DNA of 64,000 bases from Limnanthes douglasii subsp. nivea. Lineage: Eukaryota > Streptophyta > Magnoliopsida > Brassicales > Limnanthaceae. Of this stretch, positions 18,412-29,030 are shown piece by piece (the stretch's first letter is position 1; each line of letters opens with the position of its first letter). The stretch lies in contig JAUPFV010000001.1 in assembly GCA_036936605.1 (NCBI GenBank), positions 172,564,386 to 172,628,385 of the forward strand, in the 5' to 3' direction. Position numbers and translations under genes: made by a program. The notes beneath the pieces were generated by a model that ran no database searches, had not been told where the DNA came from, and worked only from the letters and a program-made list of their open reading frames with translations.

Positions 18412-20955
18412 ATGAAACCCAGACACCCGAAGCAACGACCAACCAAGAAAAAGAACAAGCCTGTGTTCGGTTTCAAAGAGTGGGCGAGCATCGGAGACCG
18501 AGCCGAAGAGTACCGACGCGCTGGCTTGATTTGGGGATCTAATTCCAAACCATTTATTCCCGTCCCGCAGCCTCACGACCCCGTTTTAGCTATCCCAATC
18601 CCTGCCGAATCCTTCATTTCGCCCGAACCGCCTGGCTCTCTGTCCCCCGAAATTAGTCTATCTCCAGAAACTGTTGTCCTCTCTTCTAGCAGCAGCTCCT
18701 CTCGTTCCCCTGTAGTTCGGTCGGAGAATCCGACCCCGTCGTTTGTCAACTCGTACGTCCCGTCGCCTCCGTTCCCGCCCCGACGCGTTCATAAAACTAA
18801 GTTCTTGACCATGGGCGAAAACAGTCCCCCTACGTCTCCCGCAGGAGGTAATTATCTTGAAATGGTTCAGCTTACTCCCTCAATTCGAGTGTACTGGACT
18901 GGTCTTAACACTGCTGTAACTTTTCTACGTCTGCCTAAGCGTCGGCTGACGCCAGAGGAATTGGATGCGGCTCATCGGGCTCATTCTGGGAATACTGCTG
19001 AGCCTTCAAGCTCTCGGGTACGATCATCGGATCCGAACGCTGCTACACCATGAAGCTCTGACCAAGCTCCGAACCCCAATTTGGAAGAATCGGAGGTGGA
19101 TGTTGCTCCCGCGGAGGTCAGCATTGCCGCTGTTGGGAATGCTACTAACCCTTCAAACGATCCTCTGCCTGAAGAAGTTGAGGCCGCAATCACCACCACC
19201 TATTTCCGATGGCTTCGTTCGAAGGACACCGTCTCTCTCTACGAAGGAAAGTACCTCTACTGCCCCGAGTCCGAGCACAAGGAGCTGCTGATTCGTTGGG
19301 GAATTCCTGAGTGCGTCACGGTCCGGTTCCCGGTCCCTGGGGAAACTCCTGTTCACGTCCAATCTCGGGAAATAGTGGTGTTTACCGAGCTATTCAACTG
19401 GGGTCTTCGTTTCCCCTTAGATCCCGAGATTGCGCTTTACTTCCGCACCCTCCAGATATGCCCGTCGCAGCTGACGCCTAATGCCTGGTATACCTTAATG
19501 TCCTGTATAATGGCTTCACGCCTTTCTGGTTGGGTTATGCCTATGGACGAATACATCGCTATGTCAGGTCTGTCCAAGGCTCCCAAGTCCCCGTTCTTCT
19601 ACTCTTCCTTGGGAAACAAGTGGAAGATAGTTAACGACTTTCTGGAGGGAGATAAGGGCTGGAAGCATCGGTTTGTGTTTCTGAGCGGGTGCTGGGAGAA
19701 CGGTCTTCCCTATAGTCAGGAGAATAAGAGGCGCTGCTTCGGTCCTGGGTCCATGACGGTACCTCTCCCCCTTTTTTTTTTTAATACCGATCCTCCGTGC
19801 AGTGTCGAAGGAGTTCCTGCAGGGGCTAAAGAAGGACTTCTCGAAGGCTGCTGAAGACACTTTCCAAGTGTTGAAGGATTTTTCGAAGAAGCAGTGGGGT
19901 CGGGCAATCATCGGACCTTCAAGGACACCAACTTGCTCAAGAGTAACCTCTGGCCTTGCTCGTCGGAGGTGCTGACCATTGAGCAACTGCGGGAACCCCC
20001 CAGCCTGGAGGACATTATTGCTAAAAGCGACGCTCCTGGGTATCAATTGTACCTCCCAAAACGCAACAAGGCACCTAGCAAGCGCCCAAAGTCGGATGAC
20101 GAGGTCGGGGGGAATAATGCAGCTGGTGGGGAGGGAACGGTTCGGGGAGTGGCGAATGATACTGAAGGTGGCGCATCCAACCAGGCCCAGCCTCCGGTGC
20201 CTAAGAGAAAAACCCGAACCAACGCTGAAGGTGCCAAGCAGAAAAAACCAAGGAGGGCCAAAGAGAGCGGGGTCGTTGCTGGGACGGACAATGCCACTGT
20301 ACCAGAGCTGTTTGATCAGTTCGGTGGTGTTAAAGGTAAATCGTCGGTGGATCCCGTAGTGGTGATTCCGAATGATGTCGACCCTCCCAACGCATCGGAT
20401 CAAGCCGCAGCCTCCTCCAGTGGTCCTCAGTACCCGGTGCTAATGATGCTTGGTTCGCCGCACACTTTCCCGCTGCAAGGATCGGATGGGCTGGCCTTAT
20501 CTCTGTACAACCTGCTTGTACCCGCGGCCCTAAAAGAGCTTAGGGCGGCCGAGCTGAGCCAGAAGCTAGTGGGCGCGGAGGCCGAAATCGCTCGTTTAAA
20601 GGAGGCGGTGCAGAGTGCCAAGACCGCGCAGGAATTGGCAGAGGGGCGGGCTGCAGAGGCTATCCGTCTCTCGGAGGAGACGAAAAAGGCCGGGGAAGAT
20701 CGTGCTGCCACTCTAGCTCAGGAGGTCCAAAAACTGAAAGCTTCGAATACCGCCTTTGCAGATAAGTGCAAGAAGTGGGCGGACAAAGAGACAGCCGATG
20801 CTAAAGCCGCATATGTGCTTTCGTTCCATAACTGTTTCCCGACCCTTCATCTCGGGGCAATGTGGCTAGATGTACCCAAGGCGGACCGACCTGAGGGAGT
20901 CGTGTGTGAGGATGAGTCAGACGAGACAGAGTCTGAGGAGGAGAATGGCGAGTGA
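18412..20955 (+). pseudogene. Tat-A antisense gene: putative gypsy-type transposon protein (PF04195-like)
   Basis: A long GC-rich plus-strand gene opposite to pol. Frame 1 is open from ATG 18412 to 20955 apart from TGA at 19051 and TGA at 19852. Order: basic N terminus (KPRHPKQRPTKKKNK), S/P-rich linker, a conserved domain at about 19200-19720 (KELLIRWGIPECVTVRFP, LFNWGLRFPL, ICPSQLTPNAW, WKHRFVFLSGCWENG), K/R-rich nuclear-signal-like stretches near 20070-20260, an A/E/K coiled coil at about 20530-20800 and an acidic tail DESDETESEEENGE. The domain is that of the Pfam family of putative gypsy-type transposon proteins. Near 19760-19860 another frame (EFLQGLKKDFSKAAEDTF) looks like the real coding, following a T-rich tract ending CAG at 19801, so a small intron or a frameshift is likely there. 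Function is unknown in the lineage; a DNA- or chromatin-binding role is only inference. Confidence 0.8.
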
Positions 20956-21183
20956 TCGGCTCACAGTTTTTGTTACTTGTTGTTTTTTTGCTTTTTGTTT
21001 GTAATATCTTTGGGGGCCGGGAGGTCCCCTAACATTCTTTCATGTGAACATTTCGATATTTTGTGTGAGTATGCAATCCTTTTTTCTTACCATAATTTGC
21101 GGGTGTTTTTTCTTAGGTAAACCAAAGTGTTTTTGTGAAAAACCAAAGTAGGGTCTGATCAGCACTATTTGTGAAATTCCTGA

Positions 21184-21692
21184 TGGGGTCGAAAAAAGAA
21201 AAACATGTAAAATTAAACATGTAAATTAGTTGTAAAAACTGAAAAACCCATTAAGGTTCTGTAGATCAATGTAACATTGAAACTTTTCCCAAAGGGTCGG
21301 GAAAATTATACATGTAGATCAGTTGTAAAAACTGAAAAACCCATTAAGGTTCTGTAGATCAATGTAACATTGAAACTTTTCCCAAAGGGTCGGGAAAATT
21401 AAACATGTAGATCAGTTTTAAAAACTGAAAAACCCATTAAGGTTCTGTAGATCAATGTAACATTGAAACTTTTCCCAAAGGGTCGGGAAAATTAAACATG
21501 TAGATTAGTTGTAAAAACTGAAAAACCCATTAAGGTTCTGTAGATCAATGTAACATTGAAACTTTTCCCAAAGGGTCGGGAAAATTAAACATGTAGATCA
21601 GTTGTAAAAACTGAAAAACCCATTAAGGTTCTGTAGATCAATGTAACATTGAAACTTTTCCCAAATGGTCGGGAAAATTAAACATGTAGATC
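21184..21692. repeat. 93-bp tandem array of Tat-A
   Basis: Five nearly identical units anchored at GAAAAACCCATTAAGG occur at 21241, 21334, 21427, 21520 and 21613, exactly 93 bp apart, with a partial unit before (21184-21240) and a truncated last unit. Units differ at only a few positions. Each contains TCTGTAGATCAATGTAACAT, AAAGGGTCGGGAAAATTA and ACATGTAGATCAGTTGTAAA. The array sits between the antisense gene's 3' end and the integrase, the place where Tat-lineage elements carry variable tandem repeats. Confidence 0.97.
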
Positions 21693-21916
21693 CATTAATA
21701 CTAGTGAGAACAGACGCTGACCAGCTCGTCAGCTGACCAAGGTCGTAACACTTCAACATTTGGAAGGCAAAAGAAAATTTTGATTAATGTAATCAAGTGA
21801 TCGGTTGTTTATGATGCCTCGTTAAAACCTTCTCGCGCCACCGAGGTAGGAAAGAGTGCATCCCCGACCAATACGTTTTTACAGACTATGTCGAACAAAC
21901 TACAAATATTTTACCA

Positions 21917-23040
21917 TTATTCTAAATACAATTTTAGATGTTCAATATTCCATGGTAGCCTCAAAGGATGCCCGAGCCTGTTTTGCAGGCGGTATGTCCC
22001 GCTCTTGATTTTTTCCACGATTTCGTAGGGTCCTTCCCAATTTGGGGTGAGCTTGCCGAGGCTTTTGTCTTTGGTGTGAAGAAAGACGCGTCTCAAAACC
22101 TTGTCACCGACCTTAAACTCCCGACGGCGTACTTTAGAAGCGTATCGACTTCTCATCAGGGTCTGATAGTGCAAAGAGTTCAACTGGGCGCGATTGCGCT
22201 TCTCTTCTATAAGATCGAGCTCGAGTCGTCTGCTGTCGTCGTTCGCATCCTCCTCATAGGTACCGACCCTGAAAGATGGAAAAATGGATACCGCAGGGGT
22301 AATCGCATCCATACCGTATACCAAAGCGTAAGGTGATTCCTGGGTAGCCGTCCGAGGGGTGGTTCGGTAAGCCCACAGTACCTCTTGTAGGTAGTCGGGC
22401 CATTTTCCGGCCTTTCCTTCAAGGTTTTTTCAGAGGCCGTCCAAAATGGTCTGGTTGGTTACTTCGACCTGCCCGTTTGCTTGATGATGGAAAGGAGCGG
22501 AGAAACATTGCCTGATCTTATGAGTGGTGCAGAAAGCTTTCATTTCCCCGCTGTCGAACTGTGGTCCGTTATCCATAGTTAACCTCTGTGGTACCCCGAA
22601 CCGACAACATATGTTAGACCAGATAAATTTGATGATATCTTTGGTCTTGGTGGCGGATAAAGGCTCAGCTTCGACCCACTTGGAAAAATAGTCTACTGCC
22701 ACGACGATCGTCTGTCCTCCGCCCGATGCCATTGGTAGTGGTCCGACAAGGTCGATTCCACATCGGTCAAAGGGTAGACCTTCGGATATGGACTCTAGAA
22801 GAGCCGCGGGAACTTTTATCGCGGTTGCGAATCGTTGACATGTATCGCAGGTTTTGACTATTAGGCGTGCATCTGCTGTTATCGTCGGCCAATAGAACCC
22901 TGCGAGAAGAATCCTTCTGATTAAGGCTTTGTAACCGCAATGTGCTGCACCCTCACCGTCGTGCAGCTCAGATACAATTATTTGTGACTCATGGACCCCT
23001 AAGCATCGGAGCAGGGGGCGGCTGAATGATTTCTTGTACA
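21917..23040 (-). pseudogene. pol: Tat-A integrase
   Basis: Nearly whole Ty3/gypsy integrase. N-terminal HHCC zinc finger: histidines in ELHDGEGAAHCGYKAL and cysteines in CDTCQ. Catalytic core with all three acidic residues: D in RCGIDLVGPLP, D in LTMDNGPQF, E in NGQVEVTNQTI. The C-terminal part (VRRREFKVGDKVLRRVF, GPYEIVEKI, WNIEHLKLYLE) ends at 21917. One in-frame TGA lies after TILDGL near 22430, and the join to the preceding RNase H is a frameshift at a G/C run near 23012-23020. It would insert element cDNA into host chromatin. With so few defects it may have been inactivated rather recently. Confidence 0.9.
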
Positions 23041-23646
23041 GTAAGTACTTCACCTAAAAGGACGTAACCCCGAGCCTTGTTGCGTACTTTCCGAGCTGAG
23101 GCGTTATCGCTAGGCAGGCTACCTTCAGCTAAGAAGGCGATAATTTCACGTCGCCAATCTGAGATTGTTACCGAAGAGATCTGACATGCGATTTCAGGTC
23201 GGTTATCTAACTCGTGACGTTTGATAATAGACGGGCTTTCTTGTTCGGTCACCCAAGGATAGTTACTGGAGCAGGAGATTGTTGCCAAAGAATCTGCGGC
23301 TATGTTTTCGCTTCTCGGGACATGTTCGTAGGTGACTTTGTCAAACGAGGCGGCTAGCACTCTGAGTGCTGCTAGGTATTGTACCAGATGTTCTTTCCGG
23401 GCTTCCGTATTCCCCGAAGCTTGGGTTATCAAAAGTTGGGAATCGCTTATGAGGCGTACCCGCTTTGCCCCACATACATGCGCTAACCGTAGCCCTGCCA
23501 GAGCAGCCTCGTATTCAGCTTCATTGTTTGAAGTATGGAAACCAAATCAAACGGCTTGGTGCATGCTAATGCTCGATGGGGTAACTATTTGTATCCCTTC
23601 TCCACAGCCACTGACGTTAGCCCCCCCGTCGGTTTGGACGGTCCAT
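22989..23646 (-). pseudogene. pol: Tat-A second (archaeal-type) RNase H
   Basis: Starts WTVQTDGGANVSG (first catalytic D) near 23646, meets a TGA after MHQAV near 23549, then continues in the same frame with TSNNEAEYEAAL (E), RLISDSQLLI (D), VPRSENIAADSLA (the late HxxxD-like region) and ends in a linker (RGYVLLGEVLT). This extra RNase H between the canonical RNase H and integrase marks Tat elements. The single TGA fits CGA-to-TGA decay. All three core acidic positions remain. Confidence 0.85.
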
Positions 23647-24173
23647 TCGTTCGGTGCGGCTTCTTGGGAATGCGCGTCCTGATCAGGTCGTTCTGGATGG
23701 AACTCTACTAAAAAATCAGCCAGGACTTGACCTTTAACGGCTGTCCGAGGTTCGAAGTTGATGTCAAAATCGCCCAACTCGACCGACCATTTGGACATTC
23801 TCCCGGACATGTCTGGTCGCTGGAGGATGTACTTGAGTGGGAACGAGGTTCGGACTATGATAGGGTGGGCTTGAAAGTACGGGCGCATTTTTCGTGCTGC
23901 CGTCACCAGGGCGAGAGCCATTTTTTCCAACTTCAAATACCGAGTCTCCGCATCCAGCAGGATTTTGCTCACAAAGTAAACCGTTGTAGGGGCCGGTCCC
24001 GACTCACTGATCAAAGCCGCACTAACCGCAAAGTCAGTAACCGCGACGTAAAGGAAAAGTGTCTCGCCTGCGACGGGCTTTGTCAAGAGGTTCGGGGATG
24101 ACAGGTATTGTTTAATTCCCAAGAACGCTTCGTTACATTCGGGAGTCCACACAAAAATTTTGGCTTGTCTCAA
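23647..24173 (-). pseudogene. pol: Tat-A RNase H and connection domain
   Basis: Open frame continuing RT: WTPECNEAFLGIKQYL, LFLYVAVTDFAVSAAL (the first RNase H acidic position; the usual LYLAVSD pattern), PVYFVSKIL-like VYFVSKILLDAETRYLKLEK (E), VRTSFPLKYIL, then GDFDINFEPRTAVKGQVLAD at the end. It would degrade the RNA of the RNA/DNA hybrid. A TAA after CAPFF (24177) separates it from the RT thumb frame. Confidence 0.85.
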
Positions 24174-24176
24174 GAC

Positions 24177-24632
24177 CTAAAAAAAGGGAGCGCACTTATC
24201 AGATGACCGAGAAATAAATCGATTTAAGGCAGCCAGATGCCCAGTTAGGATCTGGACTTCCTTGATGCTCCGGGGCGGAGTCATATCGGTCAGAGCTCGA
24301 AGTTGGACGGGATCGGCTTCAATCCCTTTCTCACTAACGAAGAAACCTAGAAATTTTCCAGACCGGACCCGAAGGAGCATTTTTCCGGGTTAAGCTTGAG
24401 ATTTATTCCCCGCAGGTTATCAAAGGTTTCTCTCAGATCGGTAAGGTGTGCTTCATCCGTGCCGCTTTTTGCCAACATATCATCGATGTACACCTCCATA
24501 ATCCTCCCAATTTGACCCTCGAACGTTTTGTTAACTAGCCTTTGGTATGTTGCGCCGGTATTTTTTAGCCCGAAGGGCATTACTTTGTGGCAGTATAGTC
24601 CTCGGCCCGTGATGAATGTGGTACTTTCCCGT
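24177..24632 (-). pseudogene. pol: Tat-A reverse transcriptase, 5' truncated
   Basis: Only the second half of RT is present: TTFITGRGLYCHKV, MPFGLKNTGATYQRLVNKTF, catalytic MEVYIDDMLAKS, LRETFDNLRGINLKLNPEKC, then after a frameshift near 24350-24380 FLGFFVSEKGIEADP and LTGHLAALNRFISRS. The upstream fingers (VCVDFTDLN segment) are missing; homology ends at about 24632 where the DNA becomes AT-rich and unrelated. Confidence 0.88.
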
Positions 24633-26099
24633 GATAAATACCTTTATTTGTATGATATATCTACTCCTAATATAAAGAAAATATCTACATATATTGACTT
24701 ACATAAATATATTATTTCATATCACTATGAGAATGTTATGCCCTTATCAAATTTATTGTGCAACATAATGCTCGAACTCGGATGATACATATTCAACATC
24801 TAGGTATACCGTCCCATTAAGGGACAATTGGTTTTTGGACCCATTTCTCATTCAACACGCATCTCAATGCATTTTTAAAGTATGGGAAGACGGTCTCATT
24901 AAGGCGTAAATGTTGCTCGGATATGGGATTCATACAGTATAATGCTGAGATATTTTAACCAAAATGCACGATGAATATTAGAGGTATTCGCCCACGACAT
25001 ATCAATTGGGAATTATGACACTCATAACTTGGAAAATGATGTTTAATTACTTATCATATAATATTCATATTCACGCATACTATAATTATATCTACTATAT
25101 TTAAAAATTGGTGCCTCATAATAACCTACTCATATTTTCTGATATAGAAAGAGCACATAAATGTTAAAAAACATGCAATGATGTAGCTTAAAGCACATAA
25201 TAAAAAAATGTTATAAGAACTTAATTTAAATCATGCAAGGAGGTCGTAGAACAACAAATACACCTTAGAAAATATACAATTTCAAAATATTTCATGTTCC
25301 ACGGGTGTGTGAGAGAATGTCATTCTATATTAACCAATTTGTAAGTTCAAGGCTTTACCTTAGCCGTAACAGTTTAAGATCCTTCATAGTTTGACCATAG
25401 ATTTCCAAGGGCACTACCATCATGTGAGGGAAAAATCTACGGATTACTCAGTCTCTTGTTAAAAATCACGGAAGAGTATTTTAGAATCGTACTTGTTGCA
25501 TACCATCATTCTGAAGTGCTCAATCTAGAGGTTTGTTAGGATCAACCTTTCTTAGAAAGGTGTAGCTCACATTCCTAGTGTCATTGTTGTACTGTTCATC
25601 ATATTTTATTATATGAAGGGAGTGTACATGGACTTAAGCTGGTACTACGATTTACAACTTATCGATTAAGGAAAATGGAGTAACCTCTTGCAAGGATTTT
25701 TGGATGGTACGACATGACCATATTATCTACTAGAGTGACTGGGTCTACCTCCCTGTAACTCCATTGAGGGATCGGTGAAGTGAAACCAGGTCAAACGGGA
25801 TGTTGAAATTTATTTTAATTCGTTGAACACTACTCGAAGGAAGAGAACGAGTCGTATTTTGAGATTTCAGACTCGAGTATATTTGGATAATGTAAGAATT
25901 TTATCCATTATTCCTCATCGTATAATATTATATAATATTTTATACTTCAAAATGGATATATCTCATTGAATCCTCTTGCGCTACTGTAAGAAAAAGTACT
26001 CGGTTGATATGGTGTTTTGTTTGTTGTTATTATACTTAACATATAACATTAGTCAAAAGCTTTGTTTTTACATCATGTGATATACACTCTTGTATTTAT
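24633..26099. other. Unassigned DNA right of Tat-A
   Basis: No family was recognised. Base composition at 25200-25900 is less AT-rich than the flanks and contains ordinary-looking sequence such as GGTCTACCTCCCTGTAACTC near 25745, but every frame is short and stop-rich. It could be a decayed LTR or host intergenic DNA. The junction at about 24632 marks the truncation of Tat-A. Confidence 0.4.
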
Positions 26100-27110
26100 A
26101 TTATTTATTTTATGGTCTTATTTTCACATTGTGCAACTATTCTTTGATTTCATTAAATCCTCTTAGAGTTTCCTTTTAGGCCTTTGAGTTATTCCATTTT
26201 TATAAGTTGGGAATCGTATTTTAGTATTTGGTCTATAATTTTTTTTCCGCTCAATTATAACCATATTTTATTATTTTATTTATGTTCATAATGTTTACCA
26301 CTTCACACTCAATTTGTGATCGTTCGTTATCTGTTTTAGTTATGAGTTACAACATTAGTTTTATAGTCTCGTATCTAAATCAACGGTCTTTTTGCTATGA
26401 ATCATACAACATTAATTTAGCTTGCATCAACCACTCTATAATATCTTAATGACTCATAGTCGTTTTGCTTTTATGTTTGTAATCTTGTTTCATTTTATAT
26501 ATATTCCGACCTTTTGTCTTTGGTTTTTAGTGTTTGATTTACTATTTATATTTCAATGTCCGGATTACAACCTTTTTTCAAAATTAGTTTATAGTTTTGT
26601 TTTATCTTGTTTGGTTTACAACTTTATTTTTATGTTAATCCATTTATAATATTTAATTTATGTCATTTCGCATATAATAATTTTTTCTTTTGCGTGTTTG
26701 GTTTAGTTTAAATTTTTATTTTACATCATTCATTTCATATATTCGTCTTATAGTCTCTCTTTTATGAGTTTAGCTTATAAATTTTGTTTGTGTCTTTTAT
26801 GTTATAGCCTCTCTTTTATGTTGTCCGCCTTATAATCTCAATTTCATATTATTTCATATTAGTGGGTTTATGATTTTTGTTTTATGTCATGTTTTCTATA
26901 AACTTTCTTTCGTTTATACTTTCGGTTTAGTTTGGAGATTATAGCCTCCCTTTTACTACCGTTGTTTATAGAGTTTTGTTTACGACAACTGGTTTATAAA
27001 CTTCGCTTACAACTTCGTCATTTCTCTGCATTTTTTGTTTTATATTTGGCTTATAATTTTTTTTTATGCTCGATTTGTAGCATTTTGTTTAACAACGTGC
27101 AATAAATTTG
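26100..27110. repeat. Degenerate T-rich repeat with recurring TTATAGTCTCTCTTTTATG
   Basis: Over about 1 kb the plus strand is T-rich and purine-poor, with recurring, poorly conserved pieces of the form TTTATAGTTTTGTTTTAT and TTATAGTCTCTCTTTTATG (for example near 26750, 26810 and 26940). Spacing is irregular, about 25-35 bp. It looks like an old, decayed minisatellite. The 75-codon frame at 26422-26649 is a by-product of the composition. Confidence 0.45.
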
Positions 27111-27299
27111 GAGTGAGATTATATTTAACGTGACTACATATTATTTTATTCAGTATTTCAATTACATCCAATATTCTTGAATTCATATTAGATGTTCAAA
27201 CACAAATTTTTTATATTCGATGTTAGCATGCTTCCGAACAAATATGAGTTTTTCAGAGTGGTCGTAGGGGGTAATACGAGCTTCAAATCTTACCTTATT

Positions 27300-28033
27300 T
27301 CAAGAACAAAGTTAACAAGAAAAAAATAAAGTAAACAATCGCACAACAAGAGATTTACGTGGTTCGGATCATGAAGACATCTTACATCAACGGACAAATG
27401 ACATTCTTTTATTAATAAGTAGGTTACAGAAAGACTCTCAAACACAAAGGACTCAATCACCCGTGATTCATATAACCCTCTCTTCAGTGTTTATCTCTCA
27501 CCTCACTTATCCCTCAAATACCTACATCTAGTTTCTCTTTCTGTAGAAATATGCAGCTCACATCGCGTCACGCCACAAATTGCAAAGCTTTATCTTCTTT
27601 TGTTTATATGCCACATATGATAAATCTTAATCCATTAATTAATGAATCTAACTAATATAGAAGACTAAATTAATATGAAATCTAATTGATATAGAAGACC
27701 AAATTAATATAAAATCTAATTAATATAGAAAACGAAATTAATGTAGAAATTTAATTAATATAGAATATCTAATTAATTAAGAATATCCAATTAATATAGA
27801 AGATCTAATTAATATATGACATCCGATTAATATTAAATATCTAAGTAATATAGAAAATATAATTAATATACAAAATACAATTAATACATGAATCTAATTA
27901 ATATAAGAAATCTAACTAATTTCGAATACCTATTTAATATAAAAATCTAATTAATGTAGAAAACTAATTAATATAGCAGACTAATTTAGAAAATAATATT
28001 ATGTTTCGCGTTACTTTAAGCCTACATTTAACA
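27300..28033 (-). repeat. Ty1/copia LTR (3' LTR of the copia relic at 28034-29030)
   Basis: On the minus strand it begins TGTTAAATGTAGGCTTAAAG right after a polypurine tract (AGGTGGGGAGT, 28034-28044) and ends in a segment with CCGAACCACGTAAATCTC and TTGTGCGATTGTTTACTT, typical of copia LTR ends. An array of about 18 TCTAATTAATATAGAA-like units fills 27640-27985. Related copies are at 1030-1576 (minus) and 38380-39245 (plus). The low edge is approximate. Confidence 0.75.
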
Positions 28034-29030
28034 ACTCCCCACCTAGGATTATAGTAACTCTAATATCCGTTACCCCGATGCTTCAACTACTCACTGGAGA
28101 TAAACTGTCCACATGCACGTCTAGAATGATCAATTTCCATGCAGTCCGCAAACTCTATCAAGGTAATACTTCCCAATAAACCAGTCTCCCGACCTTCTAC
28201 ATCCAAGAAAGAGATAGTAACATCCACCTGACCTATCCCAAGATCAGATCGAGTAACACTTGACGGATTTCGAAACCTTCGACCTATCAAACTTCAGATC
28301 AAGACCCGAACCCAGCCATGATTGAACTTCATTTGTAAAGGCCGGACCCAAACCTAGCTTGAAAAAAAACTTCCATAGAGGTATATACAACTCCACCCTA
28401 ATGTTCAAACTCCATCTCAAATTCAGCTCCACCTCCGACACCTATTACATCGTCATGACGACCGAAAGTCCAGGGGATCCTTTTGACGATGTTAGTTGTC
28501 CAAAACAGCGCTTTCCCTCAATTTCTTGTTCAGTCCAGCTGTCAGAAGTATAACCCTTAGTCCAAGTAAGTTACGGATCATCTTCTCAGCTATTCCATGC
28601 TTCGAGGCACTCTTCCAAATTTTGCATCTATGCATACCAAAATTTAGAACAATAGCTAGTGAATGGTTAGTTCACTAATACAAGCCATTGTCAGTCCTAG
28701 ACCTCTTCAGGTACTTCATAGATTGAATCTCCACCTGTTTCGACAAGCTTTCAACCACCTCCAACCGAATCCGAGCAGATTCATTCCCCACACTAGATGC
28801 CCATTCTACTACGAAGAAAACCATGACTCACATTTGTTAAAGATTTTTCCAGTCTAGTAGATAACTTGAATATAATACTTCCCTCATGGAATCACCATTG
28901 TGATTGCACTTGACTTTACTCCAAGATCTGCGATCTTTGTCTTTCGACTTTGTCTTCTTCACCAAGAATAAATATTGATATTCGATATCCACGCTCACTG
29001 CACCACTTGTTAGGGAAACCATCAATATTT
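28034..29030 (-). pseudogene. Ty1/copia gag-pol relic
   Basis: Minus-strand pieces of a copia polyprotein in the expected order: a K/R-rich SKDKDRRSWSKVKCNHNGD near 28900 that looks like a decayed gag zinc knuckle, KYLKRSRTDNGL near 28700 (integrase LRTDNGLE, second catalytic D), then HGIAEKMIRNLL and ILLTAGL near 28590-28530 (integrase NGVAERMNRTLL segment). Large stretches are missing and stops are frequent. It leads into the polypurine tract and LTR below 28044, which confirms orientation. Confidence 0.65.

Larger units (their letters stand above)
17501..24632 (-). mobile_element. Tat-A: Ty3/gypsy Tat-lineage element, 5' truncated
   Basis: Minus-strand order from 24632 down: RT (from the middle of the domain), RNase H, second archaeal-type RNase H, integrase, conserved box (21811-21830), 93-bp tandem array, an antisense gene on the plus strand, polypurine tract and 3' LTR. 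Two RNase H domains and an opposite-strand gene between integrase and 3' LTR are hallmarks of the plant Tat lineage (Ogre/Retand-like). The 5' part of pol, gag and the 5' LTR are missing: similarity stops inside RT at about 24632, where the sequence turns AT-rich. Coding parts are distinctly more GC-rich than the surroundings and need only single stops or frameshifts to be read, so this is the least decayed Tat copy here. Confidence 0.88.

Noticed and set aside
19564..20403. A 279-codon minus-strand frame
   Set aside because: Shadow of the GC-rich antisense gene on the plus strand; no family resemblance.
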